The notes below the pieces were generated by a model, which searched no databases, was not told the DNA's origin, and worked only from the letters and a program-made list of their open reading frames with translations. From contig QHUD01000160.1 in the NCBI GenBank assembly GCA_003221085.1, positions 1-10,395 on the forward strand: a stretch of 10,395 nt of DNA, read 5' to 3'. Position 1 is the first letter of the stretch. Every line of letters starts with the position of its first letter. Below, one piece after another: positions 1 to 6,961 of the stretch. Origin of the DNA: Gemmatimonadota bacterium (GTDB taxonomy: Bacteria; Gemmatimonadota; Gemmatimonadetes; Gemmatimonadales; GWC2-71-9). A program made the translations under genes and the position numbers.

Positions 1-1
1 C

Positions 2-1543
2 GGTGCGATGCGCGCGCTCGCGGTGTGGCAGCTGATCCCCACCAATGTCACCCAGCGGGTGCGCGACGCGACCACCGGTCGCATGAAGGACACCACGATC
101 CGCCGCGTGCCGATCAACCTCGGGCTCGATCTGCAAGGCGGGATTCATCTGGCCCTCGAAGTGGACCCGTCGAAAGGTCCCGTGCCCGACTGCGCCGACG
201 CCATCCAGCGAGCCGAGAGGGTCGTGCGCACGCGGATCGATGAATTCGGCACGAGCGAGCCCGTGGTGCAGATCCAGGGCCGCTGCCGCCTCATCGTGGA
301 GCTGGCGGGCGAAAAGGACCCGGCCCGCGCCAAGAGCATCATCCAGCGCACCGCGTTCCTCGAGTTCCGCATTACCGACATGAAAAACCTGTTCCGCGAC
401 GCCCTGCCCGCGATCGACAAGGCGCTGCAGCGGGCCGGCGTGCGGGCGTCCGGGCAGGGAGCGGCGGCCGCCAGCGTGACCCAGCTGTTCGGCACGGACA
501 CCGGGAAAGCGAAGGCGAAGGCGCCCAAAACGGCGAAAGGCAAGGCGGCGGCGAAGGACACCACCGACCTGAACGCCCCCGGTCCCCTGTCGTCGCTCCT
601 CTTCCAGGGTCAGCTGCCCGGCGAGTATCTCGTGCCCGAAGAGCAGGTGCCGGTGGCCGAGAGCCTGCTGGCGCGGCCCGACGTGCAACGACTCATCCCG
701 CGCGGCCTCGAGCTCAAGTGGGGGACCGAGGTGTTGTCGCGCGCCGGTCGCAGCTACCGGACGCTGTATGCCGGGGAGGACCGGCCGATCATCACCGGGG
801 AATACCTCCAGGACGCCAAGGCGACGCGCGACCCGCTCACCAACCAGTCGGTGGTGAACTTCGTGCTGTCGCGGCGCGGAGGGCGCATCTTCGAGCGCGA
901 GACCGGCCGCCACGTGAACGACTACATGGCGATCATCCTCGACGGGCGGGTGCAGGGACAGCCGCCGGTCATCAAGAGCCAGATCGGGCAGCGCGGGCAG
1001 ATCGAGCTGGGCGCCAAGCCGCTGCAGGACGCCCAGGACCTGGCGCTGGTGCTCAAGGCGGGGGCGCTCCCCGCACCGCTCACCATCATCGAGGAGCGTT
1101 CCATCGGGCCATCGCTGGGCCAGGACTCGATCAAGGACGGCATCACTGCCGGGATCGTCGGCGTCGCGCTCGTCGTCCTGATCATCGGGTTCACCCTCAC
1201 GTTGCCGGGACTCGCCGGACTCGCCCTGTCCGTAGGCATTGCGGTGGACGCGAACGTCCTGATCTTCGAGCGCATCCGCGAGGAGCTGCAGCACGGGAAG
1301 CTGGTGCGCACCGCCGTGGACGAGGGCTTCAAGCACGCCATGAGCGCCATCATCGATTCGAACGTGAGCACCGCGCTCACCGCCTTCATTCTCTATCTGG
1401 TCGGGACCGGCCCCGTACAAGGCTTTGCCATCACCCTCATCATCGGTATCGCCGCGTCCATGATCACGGCCATCTTCGTGGTTCGCACCTTCTACATGAT
1501 CTGGCTCGACCGCCGGCCGGACATGGCCACCTTGAGCGTCTGA
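2..1543 (+). CDS. secD: Protein translocase subunit SecD (5' end outside window)
   Basis: SecD is the membrane subunit that, with SecF, uses the proton gradient to help pull proteins out of the SecYEG channel. The frame is open from base 2, and the first visible residues look like the end of TM1, so the true start is probably upstream; the ATG at 8 is only an internal candidate. Numbering from that ATG, the GLDLQGG motif is at residues 39-45, followed by the periplasmic P1 domain. SIGPSLGQDSI is near 376-386, VDANVLIFERIREE starts at 413 with the conserved Asp414, and GTGPVQGFAITLIIG lies near the C-terminus. Two oddities stand out. P1 carries an insertion (about residues 132-225) with a Lys/Ala-rich stretch. 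TM2 also runs straight into FTLTLPG at residue 395, with no YYR-type loop and no TM3. The stop is 1 nt before secF. The family assignment is secure; whether this copy is fully functional is less certain. Confidence 0.95.
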   Translation, partial: GAMRALAVWQLIPTNVTQRVRDATTGRMKDTTIRRVPINLGLDLQGGIHLALEVDPSKGPVPDCADAIQRAERVVRTRIDEFGTSEPVVQIQGRCRLIVELAGEKDPARAKSIIQRTAFLEFRITDMKNLFRDALPAIDKALQRAGVRASGQGAAAASVTQLFGTDTGKAKAKAPKTAKGKAAAKDTTDLNAPGPLSSLLFQGQLPGEYLVPEEQVPVAESLLARPDVQRLIPRGLELKWGTEVLSRAGRSYRTLYAGEDRPIITGEYLQDAKATRDPLTNQSVVNFVLSRRGGRIFERETGRHVNDYMAIILDGRVQGQPPVIKSQIGQRGQIELGAKPLQDAQDLALVLKAGALPAPLTIIEERSIGPSLGQDSIKDGITAGIVGVALVVLIIGFTLTLPGLAGLALSVGIAVDANVLIFERIREELQHGKLVRTAVDEGFKHAMSAIIDSNVSTALTAFILYLVGTGPVQGFAITLIIGIAASMITAIFVVRTFYMIWLDRRPDMATLSV

Positions 1544-1544
1544 G

Positions 1545-2570
1545 ATGATCCGACTCTTCGCCAACGCCAATTACGACTTTATCAAGTGGCGCCGCTGGGC
1601 CTACGGGCTCACCGCCGCGATCATCATTCCCGGATTTGCGCTGTTCCTGGTGCGCGGGCTCAACTACTCCATCGAGTTCACCGGGGGAACGCTGATTCAG
1701 GTTCAGACGCCCCAGCCGGTGGGCACCGAGCGCATCCGCGGCGCGCTCGACGCGGCCGGCATCCGCGATGCGGAGATCCAGCAGTTCGGCGCGCCCAACG
1801 AGTACGTTGTCCGGGCGCGGCTCGGGCGGGCGGACGAGGCCGTGTCGGGCTCGACCGAGACGACCGCGGCGGCCGTGGACTCGGCGCTGGCCCGCGGACT
1901 CGGCCCGGCGCCCGCCTACAAGATCCTCCGCACCGAGGCGGTCGGCCCCAAGGTAGGGAAGGAGCTCCAGGGGAAGGCGTTTCTCGCGATCCTCTTCTCG
2001 TTCATCGTCACGCTGGTCTATTTGGCGGTCCGCTTCGAGTGGCGCTTCGGACTCGCCGCCGTGCTCGCGACCGTCCACGACATCCTGACGACCATCGCCT
2101 TCATTCGCTACCTCGACCTCGAGGTCAGTCTGGTCGTGGTCGGCGCCGTGCTGACGATGGTCGGGTACTCGTTGAACGATACGATCATCATCTTCGATCG
2201 CGTCCGTGAGAACCTGCGGAAATTCCGGCGCCAGAACCTGTACGAAATCCTGAACCTCTCGATCAACGAGACGCTGCCGCGCTCGGTGCTGACGCACGGG
2301 ACCACGATGGCGACGACGATCGCGCTCGTGCTGCTCGCCGGCGAGGTGCTGCGCCCCTTCGCGCTGGTGATGACCTTCGCGATCTTCACGGGGACCTTCT
2401 CGTCGATCTACATCGCGGCACCGCTCCTCATGTACATCGAGAAGCGCTGGCCGGGTGAGGACGCGCGCGGCGCCCGCGTCCTCCGTCCCGCCGGGACCGT
2501 TCCGCTCAACCCGCCGCCCTCGTCGTCGCCGGGGGGTGGCTCCGAGGTCCGCTCCAAAGCGGCCGTGTGA
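1545..2570 (+). CDS. secF: Protein translocase subunit SecF
   Basis: SecF is the inner-membrane partner of SecD in the SecDF accessory complex. The 341-aa product has TM1 at about 19-36, then YSIEFTGG at 41-48, the hallmark at the head of the periplasmic domain. A five-helix bundle follows: TM2 about 145-162, TM3 about 169-188 with HDI (Asp179), TM4 with VGYSLNDTIIIFDR ending near 219, then NETLPR with Arg246, and TM5-TM6 to about 296. Asp179 and Arg246 correspond by position to the SecF residues linked to proton transfer in SecDF; that is my alignment from memory. The C-terminal 40 residues are a Pro/Ser/Gly-rich tail, longer than in many SecF proteins. The ATG follows the secD stop after one base, so translation is probably coupled. 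The 3' end abuts the inverted repeat before tatD. Length and motifs are normal, so this copy is a good internal reference for the SecD deletion. Confidence 0.97.
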   Translation: MIRLFANANYDFIKWRRWAYGLTAAIIIPGFALFLVRGLNYSIEFTGGTLIQVQTPQPVGTERIRGALDAAGIRDAEIQQFGAPNEYVVRARLGRADEAVSGSTETTAAAVDSALARGLGPAPAYKILRTEAVGPKVGKELQGKAFLAILFSFIVTLVYLAVRFEWRFGLAAVLATVHDILTTIAFIRYLDLEVSLVVVGAVLTMVGYSLNDTIIIFDRVRENLRKFRRQNLYEILNLSINETLPRSVLTHGTTMATTIALVLLAGEVLRPFALVMTFAIFTGTFSSIYIAAPLLMYIEKRWPGEDARGARVLRPAGTVPLNPPPSSSPGGGSEVRSKAAV

Positions 2571-2577
2571 CGTGCCG

Positions 2578-2645
2578 GCCCCGTTCCAGCTCCTAAGTGG
2601 TGGGCGTGACTGAAGCGATAACGACGCCGAAGGCTGGAACGGGGC
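2578..2645. repeat. 13-bp perfect inverted repeat around the tatD start
   Basis: GCCCCGTTCCAGC at 2578-2590 is the exact reverse complement of GCTGGAACGGGGC at 2633-2645, with a 42-nt spacer. One G-U pair (2577/2646) and two C-G pairs (2576/2647, 2575/2648) extend the outer end. In RNA this is a strong stem whose loop holds all three candidate GTG starts of tatD (2597, 2600, 2606). The right arm lies inside the coding region, just before the metal-binding HCH codons. No T tract follows, so it does not look like an intrinsic terminator. It could limit tatD translation, mark an RNase or attenuation site between secF and tatD, or be a sequence artefact. Confidence 0.8.
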
Positions 2646-3411
2646 TGGTCGACGCCCACTGCCATCTGGGCGATGCGGCGTTCGACCCCGACCGCGAGGC
2701 AGTCCTGGCCCGAGCGCGGAGGCCGGCGTCAGGCACGTTGTGGTCATCGGCGCGACCCTGGAGGAGAGTGAGCGGGCGGTGGCGCTCGCCCGGGCCCGTC
2801 CCGGCCTCTCCGCCACGGCTGGCGTCCACCCGCACGAGGCACGGCACTGGTCGGCCGCCGCCGCGGCACGCCTGAGAGACCTGCTCATCCTACCCGAAGT
2901 GGTGGCCCTCGGCGAAACGGGGCTCGATTACCATTACGACCATTCGCCCCGGGACGCGCAACGCCAGGCCTTCGCGGCGCAGCTCGCGCTCGCCGCCGAG
3001 GCTCGCAAGCCGATCGTCGTGCACGCGCGCGAGGCCGACGACGACATGGCGGCGATGCTCCGGGATGCGGCGCCGGTGGTCATGCTGCACTCGTTCAGCT
3101 CGGGTCCGGCCGTGTTCGAGGCGGGGTTGGCGATCGCCGCGTACTTGTCCTTCAGCGGCATGATCACGTTCAAGACCTGGACGATGTCCGATCGACTCAC
3201 CGCCTGTCCGCCCGACCGGCTGCTCGTCGAGACCGACGGCCCGTATCTTGCTCCCGTTCCCCACCGCGGCAAGCGCAACGAGCCGGCCTTCGTGCGCACG
3301 GTGGCCGAGGCGCTCGCGCGGGCCCGGGGGGAGTCGATTGAGAGCATCGGCCAACGCACGACGGACAACGCGCGGCGGCTCTTCGGAGCGCGGCTCGCCA
3401 CGACCCTCTAG
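2597..3411 (+). pseudogene. tatD: TatD-family metal-dependent hydrolase, frameshifted
   Basis: TatD-family proteins are TIM-barrel, metal-dependent hydrolases with nuclease or deoxyribonuclease activity in characterised members. The N-terminal part is in the frame of the GTG at 2597 (alternatives 2600 and 2606) and carries LVDAHCHLGD, with the metal-binding HxH at 2657-2665. The rest is in another frame from about 2716, reading EAGVRHVVVIGATLEES. It carries the other active-site motifs: ALGETGLDYH, VVHAREAD, LHSFSSG and VETDGPYLAP. Adding one base near 2717-2718 (CGA GCG CGN GAG GCC) restores a continuous VLARAREAGVRHVVVIG, so a single-base deletion in a GCGCG run is the simplest explanation. 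All catalytic motifs survive, which favours a sequencing error or very recent mutation over an old pseudogene. Gene callers may report two pieces, 2597-2875 and about 2740-3411. The gene lies 26 nt after secF and 12 nt before fhs. Confidence 0.85.
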
Positions 3412-3423
3412 CCGAGAGCATTC

Positions 3424-5106
3424 GTGACCACGACGGCCAAGGTACCCACCGACATCGCCATCGCCCAGGCGGCCCGGCTGCGCCCGGTCGCCGACATCGC
3501 CGCCGAGCTGGGGCTCGACGACGAGGAGATCGAGCTGTACGGCAAGTACAAGGCAAAGGTGCGGCTCTCCGCGCTGGCGCGCCGCAAACCCAAGGGACGG
3601 CTGGTACTCGTGACCGGAATCAACCCGACGCCCGCGGGTGAGGGGAAGTCCACGGTGACCGTCGGTGTGACGCAGGCGTTGCGTAAGATCGGACGCAACG
3701 CCGCGCTTTGTATTCGCGAGCCGTCGCTCGGGCCGGTCTTCGGCGTGAAGGGTGGAGCGGCGGGCGGCGGGTACGCCCAGGTCGTCCCGATGGAGGACAT
3801 CAACCTGCACTTCACGGGCGACTTCCACGCCATCGCGAGCGCGCACAACCTCCTGTCGGCGATGCTGGACTCGCATCTGCATCACGGCAACGCCCTCGGT
3901 CTCGACACGCGCCGCATCACGTGGCCCCGGACGATCGACATGAACGACCGGGCCCTGCGCAACATCATCGTCGGGCTCGGCGGGTTGAATGCCGGCCCCG
4001 CGCGCGAGGAGCGGTTCGTCATCATCCCCGGCTCCGAGATCATGGCGATCATGGCGCTGGCGACCGGTCTCGAGGACCTGGAGCAGCGCCTCGCGCGCAT
4101 CATCGTGGGCCTCACGCCCGACAAGCGGCCCGTGCGCGCGAGCGACCTGAAGGCCCCGGGCGCCATGACCCTGCTGCTCAAGGACGCGAGCAACCCCAAC
4201 CTCGTGCAGACGCTCGAGGGCGGACCGGCCTTCATCCACTGCGGGCCGTTCGGGAACATCGCCCACGGCTGCAATTCCGTCGTGGCGACGAGGCTCGCCC
4301 TCACGCTGTGCGACGTGGTGCTCACCGAGGCGGGATTCGGGGCCGACCTCGGCGCCGAAAAGTTCTTCGATATCAAGTGCCGCATGGCGGGCCTGAATCC
4401 GGAGGCGGCGATCGTCGTCGCTACGGTGCGGGCGCTCAAGATGCACGGCGGCGTCAAAAAGGACGCTCTCGGCAAGGCCGACGTGGACGCGGTGAAGCGC
4501 GGCGCGACCAACGTGCGTCGGCACATCAAGAACGTGAAGAAGTTCGGTGTCCCGGTCGTCGTGGCGCTCAATCGCTTCATCACGGACACCGAGGCCGAAC
4601 TCGAGGCGGTGCGGGCCGAATGCGCCGCCGAGGGCGTGGACGTGGAGTTGTGCGAGGTGTGGGAGAAGGGTGGGGAAGGAGGCGTGGCGGTGGCCGAGAC
4701 GGTCCTCAAGCTGCTGGACGCCCGGACGGCCAGGTTCAAGCCCCTGTACGACGAGAACAGGCCGATCCGCGAGAAGGTCGAGACGATCGCGAAGGAGATC
4801 TATGGAGCCGGGGGCGTGGCGTTCGCTCCCGCGGCCGAGCGGGCGCTCGAGCAGCTGCCCGCGATGGGGCTGGGCGAGACGCCCGTATGCATGGCCAAGA
4901 CGCAGTACTCCTTCTCCGACGACCCGACCAAGCTCGGTGCGCCGAGCGGGTTCACGCTCCAGGTGCGCGACATCCTGCCTGCGGCGGGCGCGGGGTTCGT
5001 CGTGGCCCTCGCGGGCGACATCATGACCATGCCGGGGCTGTCCAAGACGCCCGCAGCCGAAAAGATCCGCGTCCACCCGGACGGCACGATCGAGGGCCTC
5101 TTCTGA
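3424..5106 (+). CDS. fhs: Formate-tetrahydrofolate ligase
   Basis: This cytoplasmic enzyme joins formate to tetrahydrofolate using ATP, giving 10-formyl-THF for one-carbon metabolism (purines, formyl-Met, or the reductive acetyl-CoA route). The 560-aa product matches the usual family size of about 555-560. The P-loop region INPTPAGEGKSTVTV has GEGKST at 72-77. Next come EPSLGPVFGVKGGAAGGG from 99, PMEDINLHFTGDFHAI from 122, EGGPAFIHCGPFGNIAHG from 265, TEAGFGADLGAEKFFD from 301, and the C-terminal GDIMTMPGLSKTPAAEKI from 531. All are characteristic and intact. The start is GTG at 3424, supported by GAGAG at 3414-3418 five bases upstream. The TGA stop shares its last base with the ridA ATG (TGATG), so the two genes are probably co-translated. 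Nothing in the window indicates an acetogenic pathway; a role in ordinary folate one-carbon supply, using formate as a source, is the safer reading. Confidence 0.98.
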   Translation: MTTTAKVPTDIAIAQAARLRPVADIAAELGLDDEEIELYGKYKAKVRLSALARRKPKGRLVLVTGINPTPAGEGKSTVTVGVTQALRKIGRNAALCIREPSLGPVFGVKGGAAGGGYAQVVPMEDINLHFTGDFHAIASAHNLLSAMLDSHLHHGNALGLDTRRITWPRTIDMNDRALRNIIVGLGGLNAGPAREERFVIIPGSEIMAIMALATGLEDLEQRLARIIVGLTPDKRPVRASDLKAPGAMTLLLKDASNPNLVQTLEGGPAFIHCGPFGNIAHGCNSVVATRLALTLCDVVLTEAGFGADLGAEKFFDIKCRMAGLNPEAAIVVATVRALKMHGGVKKDALGKADVDAVKRGATNVRRHIKNVKKFGVPVVVALNRFITDTEAELEAVRAECAAEGVDVELCEVWEKGGEGGVAVAETVLKLLDARTARFKPLYDENRPIREKVETIAKEIYGAGGVAFAPAAERALEQLPAMGLGETPVCMAKTQYSFSDDPTKLGAPSGFTLQVRDILPAAGAGFVVALAGDIMTMPGLSKTPAAEKIRVHPDGTIEGLF

Positions 5107-5498
5107 TGGCGCGCAAGGCACTGGGCATCGTGGCCACGGACGGCGCGCCGCAGGCGATCGGCCCGTACAGCCAGGCTGTCGTGGTGGACGGGATGGTGTA
5201 TACGGCTGGGCAAATCGCCCTCGACCCCAAGACCGGCGGGATCGTGGGCCAGACCACTCCGGAGCAGACGGAGCAGGTGCTCAAGAACCTCGCGGCGATC
5301 CTCACGGCAGCGGGCTCTGGGCTCGAGCTGGTCGTGAAGACCACGGTGTATCTCGTCGACATGGCCGACTTTCCAGCGATGAACGCGGTGTACGCGAGGT
5401 ACTTCCCGACGCACAAGCCGGCGCGCTCCACCGTTCAGGCGGCGGCGCTGCCCAAGGCGGTACGGGTGGAGATTGACGCGATGGCGAAGGTCGGATGA
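5106..5498 (+). CDS. ridA: RidA family enamine/imine deaminase
   Basis: RidA (YjgF/YER057c/UK114 family) proteins are small trimeric cytoplasmic enzymes that hydrolyse reactive enamine/imine intermediates such as 2-aminoacrylate, protecting PLP enzymes. The 130-aa product has normal length. Visible family motifs are AIGPYSQAVVVDG (residues 17-29), YTAGQIALDPKTG (32-44), VVKTTVYLVDMADFPAMN (76-93), and KPARSTVQAAALPKAVRVEI (104-123). Arg107 and Glu122 align with the catalytic or substrate-binding Arg and Glu known in E. coli RidA. The family's Ser in the S-G-Q motif is Ala34 here, a common variation. The ATG at 5106 overlaps the fhs stop by one base, and its own stop overlaps the ATG of the peptidase gene (ATGA at 5495-5498). 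Tight coupling on both sides suggests shared transcription with fhs and the peptidase, though no shared pathway is evident. Confidence 0.96.
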   Translation: MARKALGIVATDGAPQAIGPYSQAVVVDGMVYTAGQIALDPKTGGIVGQTTPEQTEQVLKNLAAILTAAGSGLELVVKTTVYLVDMADFPAMNAVYARYFPTHKPARSTVQAAALPKAVRVEIDAMAKVG

Positions 5499-6913
5499 GA
5501 CGCCTCGCCCTGATGATCGCGGGAGCGCTGCTCGCGGGCTTCCCCGGCCGGGCGGTCGGCCAGACCGAGGCGCCGTCCGCCGATCGCGCCCTGGCGCGCG
5601 ACATTCTCCGCGAGCTGATCGAGATCAACACGACGGACTCGCTCGGGAACACGCCGCGCGCGGCACGTGCCATGGCGCGGCGGCTCGTCGCGGCGGGATT
5701 TCCCGCGGCGGACGTCCGCGTGCTCATCGGCCCCGATGCAAAGCACGGCAATCTCGTAGCGCGTTACCGCGGAACCGGAACGGGTGGCCGCCCGATCATC
5801 GGCTTCGCGCACCTGGACGTCGTCCCGGCCCGGCGGGCGGACTGGTCGGTCGATCCGTTCACGTTTCTGGAAAAGGACGGCTACTTCTACGGCCGGGGCA
5901 GCTCCGACGACAAGGTGGGGGACGCAATCCTGGTCGCGGACTTCATCCGGCTCAAGCGAGCGGGGTTCAAGCCGCAGCGCGACCTGATCATCCTGCTGAC
6001 GGGCGATGAAGAGACGGACGGGAGCTGCATCGCCTGGCTCGTGAGCCAGCATCGCGATTTGATCGACGCCGAGTTCGCCCTCAACACCGACGCCGGCGGC
6101 GGCGTCCTGCGCGACGGTCGACGCGTCATGTTCACGGTGCAGGCGAGCGAGAAGGTATATGCGACGTACGCGTTGGAAGCCACGGACAAAGGGGGGCACA
6201 GCTCTCTCCCGAGGCCCGCGGACAACCCGGTCTACCGGCTCGCCCCGGTGATCGAGCGGCTCGCCGCCTATCAGTTCCCCGTCAAGCTGAACGAGGTGTC
6301 CCGGGGATTCTTCGATCTCTCCGCCACGCTCGAAACGGGAGCCCTCGCCGAGGACATGCGCGGCGTGCTGAAGGACCCGCCGGACAGCACCGCCGTGGCG
6401 CATCTGTCGGCGGTGCCTTTCTATAATTCCAAGCTTCGCACCACCTGCGTCGCCACCATGATGGCTGCCGGCCACGCCGAGAACGCGCTGCCCCAGTCGG
6501 CCCGGGTGACGGTGAACTGCCGGATCCTCCCGGGGGACCCGCCGGCGGACGTCGCAGCCACGCTGCGACGTCTCGCCGGCGACGATCGGATCGCCCTTCG
6601 CACCGTCTACGTGCCGATCCCCAGCCCGCCCTCGCCACTCACGCCGGCGATCATGGGCCCGCTCGAGCGGCTGGTCGCGGAGCAGTTCCCCAACGTCCCG
6701 ATCGTGCCCGTGATGGAGGCGGGTGCGACCGACGGGTTGTTCCTCCGCAACGCGGGGATCCCTACGTACGGCGTCTCGGCCGTGTTCGAAGAGCAGAACG
6801 ACGTGCGCGCCCACGGGCGCGATGAGCGGCTCCGCGTGCAGAGTTTTTACGAAGCGCTCGAGTTCTGGTATCGGATGATGCAGGCGTATACGTCGGACCG
6901 GTTGACGCCCTGA
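5495..6913 (+). CDS. Exported M20 family metallopeptidase
   Basis: The 472-aa product is a zinc-dependent M20/M25/M40-type hydrolase, a family that includes carboxypeptidases, dipeptidases and ArgE/DapE-like deacylases; the substrate cannot be told from sequence. Residues 1-22 form a probable signal peptide: RR, a hydrophobic stretch, then likely cleavage near AVGQ. The enzyme is therefore predicted to act in the periplasm or outside the cell. Metal ligands are visible in order: His106 in AHLDVVP, bridging Asp138 in GRGSSDDK, the catalytic Glu172-Glu173 pair in TGDEETDG, Asp199 in ALNTDAGG, and His440 in NDVRAHGRDERL. GGHSS at 213-217 marks the start of the lid or dimerisation domain. The set is complete, so the enzyme should be active. 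The ATG overlaps the ridA stop by four bases. A 48-nt gap follows before the next gene. Confidence 0.93.
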   Translation: MRRLALMIAGALLAGFPGRAVGQTEAPSADRALARDILRELIEINTTDSLGNTPRAARAMARRLVAAGFPAADVRVLIGPDAKHGNLVARYRGTGTGGRPIIGFAHLDVVPARRADWSVDPFTFLEKDGYFYGRGSSDDKVGDAILVADFIRLKRAGFKPQRDLIILLTGDEETDGSCIAWLVSQHRDLIDAEFALNTDAGGGVLRDGRRVMFTVQASEKVYATYALEATDKGGHSSLPRPADNPVYRLAPVIERLAAYQFPVKLNEVSRGFFDLSATLETGALAEDMRGVLKDPPDSTAVAHLSAVPFYNSKLRTTCVATMMAAGHAENALPQSARVTVNCRILPGDPPADVAATLRRLAGDDRIALRTVYVPIPSPPSPLTPAIMGPLERLVAEQFPNVPIVPVMEAGATDGLFLRNAGIPTYGVSAVFEEQNDVRAHGRDERLRVQSFYEALEFWYRMMQAYTSDRLTP

Positions 6914-6961
6914 ACGAAGCGGAGTATTTCAACACCGTAGGAGTGGCGGTCGGGTAGACCT

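Noticed and set aside
1464..2888. 474-aa open frame on the - strand opposite secF
   Set aside because: Antisense to secF with low-complexity Arg/Asp-rich translation; no recognisable motif.
2890..5121. 743-aa open frame on the - strand opposite tatD and fhs
   Set aside because: It lies antisense to well-conserved enzymes, its composition is Arg/His/Gly-rich with no domain, and such long shadow frames are expected in GC-rich DNA.
5435..6814. 459-aa open frame on the - strand opposite the M20 peptidase
   Set aside because: The sense strand carries a complete set of M20 metal ligands; the antisense product is unstructured in composition.
6914..6961. Promoter in the gap before the pseudo-MPN gene
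   Set aside because: No convincing -35/-10 pair was found in the 48 nt; an independent promoter is possible but not supported.
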